Shown in pieces: positions 1 to 10,369 of a stretch of DNA of 64,000 nt. The notes under the pieces are model-generated. The model was not told the origin of the DNA. It worked only from the letters and a program-made list of their open reading frames with translations, and did not search any database. The first letter of the stretch is position 1. Each line of letters begins with the position of its first letter. Origin of the DNA: Strobilurus pachycystidiatus (lineage: Eukaryota; Basidiomycota; Agaricomycetes; Agaricales; Physalacriaceae); contig JAHLMK010000031.1 of NCBI GenBank assembly GCA_019915135.1, positions 62,001 to 126,000 on the forward strand, read 5' to 3'. The position numbers were made by a program, and so were the translations under genes.

Positions 1-180
1 TTGGCTGAGTGGTTATGCCACCTAAACTCATCATTTTTAGTCAGAAGGTCAGTGGTTCAATCCCTGCTAATGACAACAATTAAAACTCAAGTTGCTAGAG
101 CCTAGTAATTGCTAGGTTTGGAGGCTCAACCACCCTGGGCAATTGCTAGGGAAATGAGGCTCCAATCTACAGCTAGGACT
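1..180 (+). repeat. tRNA-derived SINE-like head, truncated at window edge
   Basis: The first 70 bases read like the internal promoter of a tRNA gene. TGGCTGAGTGGTTA resembles an A box and GGTTCAATCCC matches the B-box consensus, at normal tRNA spacing. The anticodon arm is imperfect (a CAT could sit in a 7-nt loop), so a functional tRNA is unlikely. After the tRNA-like part comes a tail in which the phrase AATTGCTAGG occurs twice (around 105 and 150). At about 180 the sequence changes into retroelement RT read on the other strand, where the RT frame is cut off just after its YMDD block. I infer a SINE inserted into the gypsy element. The left end is outside the window, so no target duplication can be checked. 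Confidence 0.4.
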
Positions 181-1859
181 CGTCGATGTTCATCGATGCC
201 CTCGGTGAACACCAGGATGTCGTCCATGTATACGATCACCTTGCCGCGCAAGATCAAATCGTGGAACAGGTCGTTCATCATGGTCTGGAATGTCGCCGGA
301 CTATTCGTTAGTCCAAAGAACATGACTAGAGGCTCAAAGAGTCCTCGGTTGGTGATGAAAGCGGCTTTATGTTCGTCGCCTTCGACGATGCGGACATTGT
401 TGTATCCCCACCGAACGTCCAGTTTAGAAAACAGCTTCGCGTTTCGTAGTTTGTGAAGGACGTCGGAGAGGAGGGGAAGCGGGTACGAGTTCTTCACCAT
501 CATGATATTGAGCTGGCGATAGTCTTGGATGGGGCGGAGGCGTCCATCTTTCTTCTTGACGAAGAAGAATGGGGAGGCATAGGGGGATTTGGAGACGCGG
601 ATTCTCCCTGATTGGAGGTGCTCTTCGATGAACTTGTCGAGTTCCACTTGTTCAGAGGGGGCGAGGGGGTATATCTTCCCCTTGAACTCCGTTGCGTCGG
701 GTTTAAGTTCAATAGCGTGGTCCCACTTCCTACGCTCCGGCAACCGATCGAACTCAGTTTTTTTGAACACCCGTCGGAATTCCTCCAAATATTGCGGGGG
801 AACGAGTTCTTCTAAGGGCGCCTCGCCCTTAGCTTTTGCTTGGTCCCCCGCTAACTGGGTCGATTTAGTGGCGAAAGCGCGGATTTGTTCCGCGTCGAGC
901 TCTCTTTGCTCGTACCAATTCTGCGGGATGTCCCACATCTTTACGACTAGAATTCGATCCCCCTCCTCAAGATCTTCTTCATCTTCTTCTCGCCATACGC
1001 GGCGAGCCTGGCGTCGTTAACACTCTGGCGGACACCTCGTGAACGCCAGGGTTCCCTTGACCCAGTCAACCTCGGAATTATGCTTTTTCAGCCATTTGTA
1101 TCCCAGGATGATGTCGACGTCGCCGGTGTTGGTCACTGCGAACGTGAAAACATCTTTGTGTTCGTTGTCGGTTACGACCCGCAGATCCACAATCTGCTCT
1201 ATCGGCCCGTTATTGTTGGGGGTTCCATCAACGTTGGACACAGCAATGGGGCGTGGCAGTTGTTGGGTGTCCATTCCTTCGTTTTCGGCAAAGTCTCGAT
1301 TGACATAGGCTCCGGTAGCTCCGGAGTCGATGAGGGCAACCACAGTGAGGGCCTTGCCACTATTCAAGAATTTGAGGGTGATGGGGATTTTCATACAGCG
1401 CCCCGGGCGTGTAGATCGAATCCACCGACGAGGTTGTCGGAATTCCTGGATAGCTGCTTGGGCGTGGCGGGAGTCCAGGCCCAAGATGTCCTGGACCGCC
1501 TCCTGGGTAACCTCGGATTCCCTATCGGTCCGAGCGTATTTCCGGAGTACTTTGAGAGCTTGACGGGGGTTAACCTGCATTTTGTGCCAGATGAAAGGGA
1601 GGGTCCCGCGGACGTGTTTGATGGGTTTGATCCGCGAACTTCCCTTTTTGGCTATTTTGTTCTTTCTTTCACGCGAGGGTTTTGGTTCGTCAAAGTCCAT
1701 GGGATCGGATTGTTCGTCACTACTGTCACTGGTTTCAACAAGTAGACTACTGAATCGATTGGTCCATGGACCTGAGGAAGGGGGACTGGAAGACTCGCTC
1801 TTCACTCCAGTCCCGCGCCAAAACCCTGCTCCTGCAGCGTCTGAGCGAGATCTTCTCAT
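181..1859 (-). pseudogene. pol: pol (aspartic protease + reverse transcriptase) of gypsy element, broken
   Basis: Pol begins at the ATG overlapping the gag stop. The retropepsin active site is visible as ALIDSGATGAYV. A TAA at 1019-1017, in the same frame as both flanking parts, separates the protease from the RT. The RT shows KKKDGRLRPIQDYRQLN, the catalytic-core start LFSKLDVRWGYNN, the FGLTNSPATFQ block and the active-site YMDD (near 230). The reading is lost soon after IDEHRR, where Ty3 RTs normally continue, because foreign sequence begins at about 181. RNase H and integrase are missing from the window. Confidence 0.85.
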
Positions 1860-2908
1860 TCCTCGTTGCTAAGACCTTCTACGAGTCCCTTGACGGACTC
1901 GCGTCTCTCCGTGCAATTCCTCGCGAAGTGCCCGGATTTCCCGCAGTTGTAGCATTTTAACGAGGCCGCGCCTTGCGTTCTGTCAATGCTCATGGGTTCG
2001 CCTTTTCCTCCGTAGGTGATTCCGGTGACTGGGGGATTGTTGATTACTGTCGTAGTATTAGGACGCGGGAAGTTTTTGGAAACAAAGGGGGCAGGGTTCT
2101 TGTATCCCTGGGTGGGGGCCGTGCCTCGGTTAGCGTCGAATCAAGTGGCGAACTTCTTGTACGCATCGTAGGTCTCGGGGATATTCTCCATTTCGGTGAT
2201 GCGTTCAACCAGGGAGGAGTCCAGCTGGTGGCGTAGAAGGGAGATGAGGGCATCGTCGTTGAAACCTGTGTCGGCTTTGTACTCTTCGAAGTCGATGAAG
2301 AAGGACTGGGCGTCCTGTCCCTTCTTCTGTTTCAATTTCTTGATCTCCTCCTGAGCGATTGTCTTCGAGTTGGTCCCTCCGAAGGCTCTTTTCAGGGCGT
2401 CCTTGAAGTCCGTATAAGTCAGGTATGGCTCCTCTCCTTTCTCGTAGAGGGCGGTCTGCGTGCTGGCCCATTTGATAACAGCGGGCCCCTCGGTCATGTA
2501 TGATAGCGCGGCGAACACTCTGTTGCGCGCGGTCTCGTAGGCTCGAGGTTCGGAGGCGAAGAGGATGTGGAGTTGGGAGAAAAACGGCTCAATGCCGTCC
2601 GACTTCCTGCTAAACTTGGCCGGGGTCCCGAAGCGCGCCTTGGATGCGCGATGTTGCGCGGCTTGCGCCTGTGCTTGGGACGCGGCCAGCTGGATGCCGC
2701 TGAGCTCGACGATACGCTGAAGAAGCTGAGCGTGGAGGTTTGCCACCTCGTGGCTCCTGTTGATTTCGTCCTGCGCAATGGTAGTGATGCGCTGGTTCAG
2801 ATTGTCGAGGGCCGTCCCTATGCCACTGAACATGCTATGCAGCTCTCTCTGCTTGTTGGTGGGTTCGGTGGCCGGGGTCATGGGGGCGTCTTTGGTGCTC
2901 ATAGTCAT
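1856..2908 (-). pseudogene. gag: gag polyprotein of gypsy element, with internal TGA
   Basis: The frame starts at an ATG at 2908 and runs as a helical capsid-like protein; it contains PFFSQLHILFASEP and a long Lys/Glu/Gln-rich stretch typical of Ty3 Gag. A TGA at 2143-2141 interrupts the frame after KKFAT. Beyond it the same frame continues with FDANRG and reaches a perfect zinc knuckle (C-x2-C-x4-H-x4-C: CYNCGKSGHFARNC, about 1954-1913), then stops at 1858-1856. That stop overlaps the pol ATG as ATGA, which suggests a termination-reinitiation arrangement in the parent element. The internal TGA is probably a decay mutation. Confidence 0.8.
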
Positions 2909-3072
2909 TGGGTCGTCAAAAGGGGAGAGAACCGTATTGTCAGCGTCGGGCCTATTCGTCTATAGCGAGGGCGCACGAGGCAACGACTGGAGAGCGGTGT
3001 AAGAGGTGATGTATTGAATCCCGGGGGAAAGACAACGGTTCTCTGAAGAACTACTCTACTGACTACTGACTC

Positions 3073-3079
3073 TTTTATA
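3073..3079 (-). promoter_or_regulatory. TATA box of the gypsy LTR promoter (probable)
   Basis: The minus strand has CTGTATAAAAGAG here, about 170 bp upstream of the gag ATG, in a GC-rich block (about 3330-2930) that fits the U3/R/U5 of an LTR. The block also carries repeated GATGACTCG-type words. The exact LTR borders are not determinable without the second LTR. Confidence 0.5.
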
Positions 3080-4444
3080 CAGTTCCCGAGGCCCGACGCC
3101 CAATGAGCGCGGGTGCGCCCTTCTGACTCATTCCCGAGTCATCGCACGAGTCATCGCGCCATCCCGCCCGTGATTGGTCAGGAGCGCGCCCTATCCCGCC
3201 CGATCCCGCTTTCCCGTCGGCTGAGCTCCGCCACCATGTGCTACCGTCGGACGGCCGTCGGATAGATCCCGACGATGGGCGCGATACCGTTGCTCCCGCC
3301 CGCGCAGGCGTCGCCTTCGATCGGCTAGGCATCTGTGGCGCAGTCAAGTCATGACAGCGCGTCGCGATCTTGAAGTCGGCGAACTCCGTCTCAAGCTTGG
3401 CGACGTCGGGCAAGTTGAGCGCGGCGGGCGTGAGGGTCAGGCCGTATTCAGATGGGTCGGATAGGATGGGCCCAATGTAGTCTGAGGCGAGCGATTGCGG
3501 GATCTCAAGGTGCGAGAAGGAGTGTGCGTGTTGTACGGTCGCGCGGGGGTTGACAATGGGCATCTGCGGCTCATTGTTCTTCAACCAGTTGTGGTCGGCG
3601 AGACCCTCCTGCTTAAGTGTCTGCAGCGCGACGGTCCAGTCCATCTGCTCAGATGGCTGGGAAGACACGAGCTGGCGCTTGGGCCTCTTTGGTCTTCCAT
3701 CCGCCACTGACAGTCAGAGACTCCCTCGACGGCTGCCGCTTGCCAAACGGCGTCGAGACAGACTGCTTGCGGTTGCAAGCAGGAGCCTTGGTCGTGTCTG
3801 TCTTCTGCTTGTTGCTCCTAGCATCATCCACCTTGGCTGTTATGAGACGAGTGTTACCAGACACCAAACAAAACGAACTCACTGGAGGCGGAGGAGAGGA
3901 GGAACAGAAGAAGCACGAGACACATCCTTCTTGCCCTTGGACTTGCCCTTCTGCTTCGTTTGGGTCTGGAGATCCTCAACGGGTGCTGGCTTCTCTTCCG
4001 CCTGGACAGTCTTCCACACCCTACTTCAGTCAACCTGCTCGGGTTCCTTTTGCCAGGACTCATCCGGCCACTCCGGGCCCTAATCGGCGGCTCAGAAGTT
4101 GGGTTTACCGCGGAGAACCACTCTGTTATCTGGAGCGTGGAAGGCGTCTTGGTTTGTATATGGGAAGCAGAGGGCTTCCACTAGGCTGGGAATGTGCTGG
4201 GTGGTTTGTCTGATGGAGTATTTGGATTTAGAGGAAAAGAGACGGGAGACAGGTGCGAACCTTCGAGCATGTGGTGTGGCCTGATGGGCAGGTCGACCAT
4301 GACTGGTTTGGACAAGAGCAACGTGCTTGGCGAGGTCTAGAGGGAATCGCTGGTCCTGCTCGTTGCAGGTGACGCCAAAAAAGGCCTCATAGACGGCGAC
4401 CTGCTCCGTGGGCGTGATGTCGTCCCAGTCCAACTCCTCCAGGC

Positions 4445-5457
4445 TAGAGACCTTCACGAGTCCAGACTCGAGTAGACTCGGACTCGTGGTCACGAGTACT
4501 CATAAGCTGAAACTCTGCCCGCAACCCGTGGAAGGACTCGCGCTCAAAAGACTCGAGTCTCACGAGTCGAGTACTCGCGAGTTGAACGAGTACTCGTACA
4601 TGACTCGGGTCACTGTGAGTACCCACGAGTATTCGAGCGAGTACTCGAAACAGACTCGCATGGTCAAACTCATGCACGACGAATCCCCCCGAGCAATTGC
4701 GCGGGGGGCCTCAGCCGGGCATGATTGAGTGATAAGGAAGATGGTGGAGGCAGCAGGGTGGCGAGGGACGTGGAGGGAATGGCGGATGTCCAGGCCATTT
4801 GAAGGCCGTCCGCGTCAGGTCCGCGTGGTCGTTCATCGTGTGCTGCCCTTTCAAGGGGCTTGTGCGTCGTCGTCATCCCGTTGCGGTGTCCGCATTGTCC
4901 ACTTCATCGGCGTCCACCCGGTCGTGTGTCCTCGCTCATCCAGGTGTCATTGTCGGTGCCGTGCTGCCCATGCGAGGGGCTTACGCCTCGCTGGCGTCCC
5001 GTTGCTAGGGCGTCGCGGCCCTAGCAACGGTCCTCGTAAAGTCGTCCTGGCCCTATTGTGGGGCGTGCGAGTGTCGTCCAGGCCGGCTGACAACTTGTCA
5101 AGCTGGCGGGGTTGACGGATCGTCAAACCCCGGTGGTGGTGGTGGAAGAGAGAAGAGTGATCGCAATGCGATCACTCGCGATCAATGCTCTGATCCGGAG
5201 CGATCAAAATCCATTTTGAGCGTGCATATTTGCACGCTCTACTCACATCTTTCCGAGGTCATTGACCATTGGAATTGTGTACGAGTCTTGACGAGTACTC
5301 ATGGCGAGTACTCGTGGTCTGAAGCCTGTGCCCGCGACTCGTCCCGGGACCTGACTCGGCCGGAACCGCGAGTCTTCGGGGATCGAGTCACAGGGGTCCC
5401 CGAAGCGAGTCGAGTCCCGAGTACTCGCAGGACCCCTCAGACTCGTGAAGGTCACTA
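4445..5457 (+). mobile_element. Non-autonomous hAT element, copy A
   Basis: A 1013-bp element with terminal inverted repeats TAGWGACCTTCACGAGTC (left TAGAGACC, right end GGTCACTA), matching the TAGNG start common to hAT elements. It is flanked by a perfect 8-bp duplication CTCCAGGC at 4437-4444 and 5458-5465, the hAT target-site length. No transposase is encoded. Both subterminal regions are packed with copies of GAGTACTCG/GACTCG-like words, as expected for hAT transposase binding sites, and the middle holds several small perfect hairpins. Confidence 0.9.
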
Positions 5458-5531
5458 CTCCAGGCCCTGCTCCGCCAGCCGCCACGCCCACTCGGCCTTG
5501 ATCGAGTTGCAGATTTTTTGCTCATTGTCAG

Positions 5532-6544
5532 TAGTGACCTTCACGAGTCTGAGGGGTCCTGCGAGTACTCGGGACTCGACTCGCTTCGGGGACCCCTGTG
5601 ACTCGATCCCCGAAGACTCGCGGTTCCGGCCGAGTCAGGTCCCGGGACGAGTCGCGGGCACAGGCTTCAGACCACGAGTACTCGCCATGAGTACTCGTCA
5701 AGACTCGTACACAATTCCAATGGTCAATGACCTCGGAAAGATGTGAGTAGAGCGTGCAAATATGCACGCTCAAAATGGATTTTGATCGCTCCGGATCAGA
5801 GCATTGATCGCGAGTGATCGCATTGCGATCACTCTTCTCTCTTCCACCACCACCACCGGGGTTTGACGATCCGTCAACCCCGCCAGCTTGACAAGTTGTC
5901 AGCCGGCCTGGACGACACTCGCACGCCCCACAATAGGGCCAGGACGACTTTACGAGGACCGTTGCTAGGGCCGCGACGCCCTAGCAACGGGACGCCAGCG
6001 AGGCGTAAGCCCCTCGCATGGGCAGCACGGCACCGACAATGACACCTGGATGAGCGAGGACACACGACCGGGTGGATGCCGATGAAGTGGACAATGCGGA
6101 CACCGCAACGGGATGACGACGACGCACAAGCCCCTTGAAAGGGCAGCACACGATGAACGACCACGCGGACCTGACGCGGACGGCCTTCAAATGGCCTGGA
6201 CATCCGCCATTCCCTCCACGTCCCTCGCCACCCTGCTGCCTCCACCATCTTCCTTATCACTCAATCATGCCCGGCTGAGGCCCCCCGCGCAATTGCTCGG
6301 GGGGATTCGTCGTGCATGAGTTTGACCATGCGAGTCTGTTTCGAGTACTCGCTCGAATACTCGTGGGTACTCACAGTGACCCGAGTCATGTACGAGTACT
6401 CGTTCAACTCGCGAGTACTCGACTCGTGAGACTCGAGTCTTTTGAGCGCGAGTCCTTCCACGGGTTGCGGGCAGAGTTTCAGCTTATGAGTACTCGTGAC
6501 CACGAGTCCGAGTCTACTCGAGTCTGGACTCGTGAAGGTCTCTA
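5532..6544 (-). mobile_element. Non-autonomous hAT element, copy B (inverted)
   Basis: Same 1013-bp element as copy A in opposite orientation, nearly identical; by eye I find one difference (G at 4912 against its partner at 6077). It has its own perfect 8-bp target duplication, ATTGTCAG, at 5524-5531 and 6545-6552. Different duplications show that copies A and B arrived in two separate insertions into the same exon, 58 bp of unique host sequence apart. Confidence 0.9.
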
Positions 6545-6986
6545 ATTGTCAGTGTCGTTGTTGAACATGTCGGCGGCTGGGGTGTAGAATGCGGTGAAAA
6601 AAGTGTACCAGATGGCGCAGACCTGCTCTGCCTTGGGCGACATTGTTTTGGGGGTGGGTCTTGTGGGTGTGGGCTTCTTGGCCGTTGCTGTTGCCGTCAG
6701 CGGCAGCGGTGGTGTTGGCGTTGGAGATAGTGTCACCGTCATCGTTGAGGTGGGCATCACCACGGGGGGCGGAGATGGCAGAACCGGGACCTTTTTAGAT
6801 GGGTGCTGTGAGAACAGCAGGCGGGCCCATGCTCCGCCGTCCTCTGAGTATCCCGCTCATGACGTAGGGTAACCCTGGGCTGGGCGCATCTGAACTCACT
6901 TCGCAATCCCGGCGGCGCAGGATGTTAAATTTGAGGATTGTGTTGCGAGATGGCTGCTGGGGCAAGTTGGGCGTAGGCGGCTCCAT

Positions 6987-8099
6987 GGTGCGTGTGGTGT
7001 TGATGGAGGTACAGGCGAGTCACGAGCGTTGAGCGCGGGCGAGTGGATGAGACTGGAGTGTGGTATGCTCGGCAATCTCTGGGATCACTGTGCGCCACAT
7101 GAGCCGTCTCGCCGCCGCCGCTGCCAATTGTAGCTGCACCTTGGACTCCTCGGACTCAAATGCAGAAATTCCAACACAGCGGCAATACTGCTACACCCTG
7201 GTCTGCTGGTATGCTCTTCCCAATGATCTCCTGCTTGTAATCCCGACTATCCCTTTGCTGTTGATGTAGTAGCCGTTGCCGTGGCCGTGCTAGTAAATTG
7301 CACAAGATAGAGACCGAATGTAACAAAGAAGTCGTCGGCCGGGGGCTGAAAAAATGAAAGATGGCAAGTGAGTTTTACCAGAAATAGCCAATGGGAGGTG
7401 CCTTGCCATAAGCACTATGGCGCACTGTGCTGTAGAAGATGTGACATCAAAGCTAGCGGCTGGCTTACAAGACATGGTTGCAACAAGAGATGAATGAGAG
7501 AGCGACGTGAGAACTGGTCGTGATCGTGGTTGTATTAGGGACTGTGACGTAAATGTTTGATGGCACCTTCCTAATGGGTTTAGTGCTTAACTTTTGTTTG
7601 CGGGCCCGTACGTTCAGAGACGAATACATTAAACCGTAATTTAATCCATTCGTAATTTGAATTGGCCTAACCTATATGGCGGAGGCAGCAACTAGTCTTG
7701 CCGTTCAAAAGTGCTATAGGGAGGAGGCATGCCGCAGGTGTGGAGTGCCAGATCACACTTGTGCGGAAACTACAGGGGTCACAGGCGCTCTGTGGAAACT
7801 CTCCCCATCATCATCATTGCAGTCTTCATTTATCCAACATTCTTAAAACTGATGAGGTCAAGTGACAAGCACTGTAAGCAGCTAGATATACATAGTTACA
7901 TGATTGGCCATCCTGCCAGAGGATGCCATAGATTTGCTACATAAGAAACAGTAATCCAATACACATAACATTATCATGGGAGTCATCACATAGGTAGGTA
8001 AATCATACACACAGCACGACAGCAAAAAAAGAAAAGAAATCAAGTAAGAGGAATAAGATAAGTGGCATAAATATCACCGGACATCCACGACACAATCAA
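6987..8099. other. No supported gene
   Basis: The first part is the probable promoter and 5' region of the broken gene starting at 6986. A short spliceable minus-strand frame (ATG at 7475, MSCKPAASFDVTSS, intron about 7379-7347) exists, but nothing supports it as a gene. 7500-8099 shows no coding signal that I recognise. Confidence 0.4.
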
Positions 8100-9434
8100 T
8101 CAATCAACCTCTTCTGAGCTCTGCTCCCCGTCCTCGTCTTCCTCCTCCTCCTCCGCCGCCGCCGCCGTTATCATTTTCCGGCTAGAAGGAGGTGTAGCGG
8201 ACATGGGTGGTGTCTGTATCTCCTTCAGGTCACGCACGATAGCCTTCGGCGCGCCAGTGATAGCCTCCGCAAATGCGAACGCGACGCCCAGACTCGCTGC
8301 GACTACGCGCCACCGGAGCCCGAGCACGTCGACCGTCGCTTGGCCGGGTATCGTAGAGGTCATCTTGACGGGGAAGCGCTCGTACGGGTATGCACCCTCC
8401 GCAGCCAACCTCACTATGCTCGCGGTGAGCGGGTCGAAGGCGGGTTTGTCACTGGCGGGGGAGAAAGAGATGAACACGCCGGCGACGGCGGGGACGACGA
8501 GCGATGGTATAACCCAATGGAAAAGGATAGCCCAGTCGTCTACGGCAACGGGATACGCGAACTTGAATTTATCAGATATCTGAAAAGAGTCGCGTCAGCC
8601 TATAGTTGATTAGGAGTATCAGAAAGAACGGACAACGACGGGCTGCCAGTGCAAGACAACAGCGAGAATGTAGAAGAATTCCAAGAACGCCGTGAGCCAC
8701 CATATGTTGCGCGAGTTGGACAAGAACTGGAAGCGGTGATAAGAATAACGGGGTCTCGGAGGAAGAACGCGAGACGCACACCACTGAGCGCCTTCATCGA
8801 CTGATGCGTCGTAGCCTCCGGCTGCATCATCCTCTTGACGACCTCCTTCGGCTTGCTCAACACCATCGCGGAGATGCTGCGATGGGTATCCCCGACGCTG
8901 GGAGGCAAGGGCGGAAGACTGCTTGGCGTCGCGAGCTGCTGTTGGTGGTCGCGCGAGGAAGTATGAAACGGGGTGACGGGCTCCGGCTTCTTGAGCATCG
9001 CAGAGACCAGACGCAGATCCCTGGCCGGCGTCTCGACGATGGGATCCAGAGGCACGATGTGCGCGAGGTGTTTGTTGCGCTTCGGGAGCAGGGACAGATC
9101 AGGCTCCGGGGCAAGGCGGCTCCTGCTGAGACGGTAAGCACAGGAACACGACCGCGAGAACGCGAACATACGTCGGTAAGGACGGCTGGGCAGGTAGAGA
9201 ACGCTCGATGACCTGCGACGGCGGCTTCTCGCTGCCGCGCCTCCTCCGTCCATAGAGGCCGGCGAACATGGGGTCATCCTCGAGCTTGGACTGATTTCTA
9301 TCGAGATGGCGCTTTATCCTTCCCTGGAGCTCGTCCTTCGTGCCCTCGATGCTGACATTGAGGGCGGTCGCGATGGCCTTGAGGTCGGTCTTGTTTTTAG
9401 CCTGGAGGGAACCTTGGAAAGTAGCGGGCGGCAT
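8100..9434 (-). CDS. SAP-domain membrane protein
   Basis: Starts at the ATG at 9434 ([10 protein letters not shown]). Residues about 10-45 form a SAP motif ([27 protein letters not shown]), a DNA-binding helix-extension-helix. Four exons are inferred: 9434-9172, from 9125 to about 8754, one coding [20 protein letters not shown], and a last one beginning [16 protein letters not shown]. The C-terminal half has three hydrophobic segments: [39 protein letters not shown] and [18 protein letters not shown]. It ends in an acidic Glu/Asp tail. A SAP domain plus membrane spans suggests a protein of the nuclear envelope, as with Heh1/Src1-type proteins, but I see no MSC domain, so this is inference. 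It is divergent from the gene at 9711. Confidence 0.75.
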
Positions 9435-9710
9435 GGCGGGATGGATGCGCCGTTGTGGATATCGGGTTCGGCGATGTGGGTGATGATGGTCGAGAGCAAA
9501 ACACGGATTTGCGGTCAACGAACCTGGGACGAGTTTGCGGCTGTTTACGCGTTAGTCACGTGCACGTAGCCACCGCAATGGCCGACGGCGACGACCATCA
9601 ATCCAGTTGTGCGCCTCTTCCTTTCAAACCCTTTCCTCGTTGTCGTCCTCTGGCAGGCCTTTCTTTCCGTTCTTTTCATCGAGCCTTTCTCTTTCGCCTT
9701 TGCTGCCATC

Positions 9711-10369
9711 ATGTTTGCCATTCTTGCTGTCCTGGTCCTTGCTAGCCAAGGTGCGTCTAGTCCGCTGCACAATCATCTGGAAACAGGCGCTGAAGCAACG
9801 ACCAGCCATGGCATTCAACCTCACATTCGGAACCCAGTCCCTCTCCGCCACAGAGATGATCAACTTCACCCCCTCCGGGCCCATCGCTGGTGTGAGTAAT
9901 GCCCACCTCTGAAGAGGAGTGATCCATTGATCCCCTTTCCGTTACAGTGCGAGACGAACTGTACCAAGGCCCAGCAAGTCCTCGAGAACTGCGCCGACGT
10001 TGATAGCTGCATCTGCAGCGAAAACACCGCCAACTGGCTCCTCAACTGCCAGCAGTGCATGTTCACCGAGCTCATCGCCGCGAACCAGCCCATGCCAGAC
10101 CCCCGCGCTGGCAGTACGCCGCTCTTGAAAGGTCATTCCCCTCAGCAGCCTCTTCAGTCTCCACATCTCATCCTTCCCACCTTACAGCGTACTCGGGCGC
10201 ATGCCTCTCCGAGGCCAACATCACCATTGCAACGCCCCTCGCCCTCGCCCTCCCAGCCAACTGGGACGGCCCCACTGGAATCGGGCTCAATACCGGAGAG
10301 ACTGTTCTCGGTGTTGTCGTCGGCACCCTCCTCGTCGGAGGCTCCATCATCATGCTCAGTACTATGTGA
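9711..10369 (+). CDS. CFEM-like surface protein with C-terminal membrane anchor
   Basis: Four exons: 9711-9750, 9806-9891, 9948-10131, 10188-10369. The protein is about 163 aa. It starts with a signal peptide (MFAILAVLVLASQA) and has a cysteine pattern C-x3-C-x9-C-x5-C-x1-C-x10-C-x2-C and a later C. The core ENCADVDSCIC fits the Asp-containing CFEM signature, although the last spacings depart from the consensus. A hydrophobic C-terminus (VLGVVVGTLLVGGSIIML) gives a membrane or GPI-type anchor. CFEM proteins act at the fungal cell surface, some in haem uptake; no substrate can be named here. Confidence 0.7.

Larger units (their letters stand above)
181..3330 (-). mobile_element. Ty3/gypsy LTR retrotransposon, degraded and truncated
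   Basis: Reading the minus strand from about 3330 to 181 gives an LTR-like promoter region, gag with a CCHC knuckle, an aspartic protease and a reverse transcriptase, the Ty3/gypsy order. RNase H, integrase and the second LTR are not present; the RT is cut at about 181 by the SINE-like sequence. Two in-frame stop codons (gag TGA 2143-2141; pol TAA 1019-1017) make the copy non-autonomous. Its promoter side runs directly into coding sequence of an unrelated host gene, so the element probably sits in that gene's 3' part. LTR ends and target duplication could not be fixed. Confidence 0.85.
4445..6544. repeat. 2.1 kb palindrome formed by two inverted hAT copies
   Basis: Arms of 1013 bp at 4445-5457 and 5532-6544 with a 74-bp loop (5458-5531). 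Transcription across it would give a long perfect hairpin. The loop is host coding sequence plus one copy of each target duplication. Confidence 0.9.
3331..6986 (-). pseudogene. Uncharacterised host gene, broken by two hAT insertions and a gypsy element
   Basis: I do not recognise the product. The likely start is the ATG at 6986 (MEPPTPNLPQQPSRNT), followed by an intron (GTGAGT..CAG, about 6897-6842) and an exon with a Pro/Thr-rich linker, then PKAEQVCAIWYTFFTAFY. The frame is cut at 6545 by hAT copy B, continues in the 58 bp between the two hAT elements, is cut again by copy A, and resumes at 4444 (GLEELDWDDITPTEQVAVYE). Further apparent exons follow to about 3330: Lys-rich KGKSKGKKD, then MDWTVALQTLKQEG. 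At least one in-frame TGA (near 4035) and the adjoining gypsy LTR show that this copy is dead. Exon joins downstream of 4250 are uncertain, and the 3' exons could belong to a second gene. Confidence 0.55.

Noticed and set aside
4729..5115. 128-codon ORF inside each hAT copy as a gene
   Set aside because: It is rich in Arg/Ser/Trp in a GC-rich stretch, has no domain, and simply appears twice because the element is duplicated.
4445..6544. Palindrome as an assembly artefact or a single fold-back transposon
   Set aside because: Each arm has its own complete ends and a different 8-bp target duplication, and unique host coding sequence lies between them.
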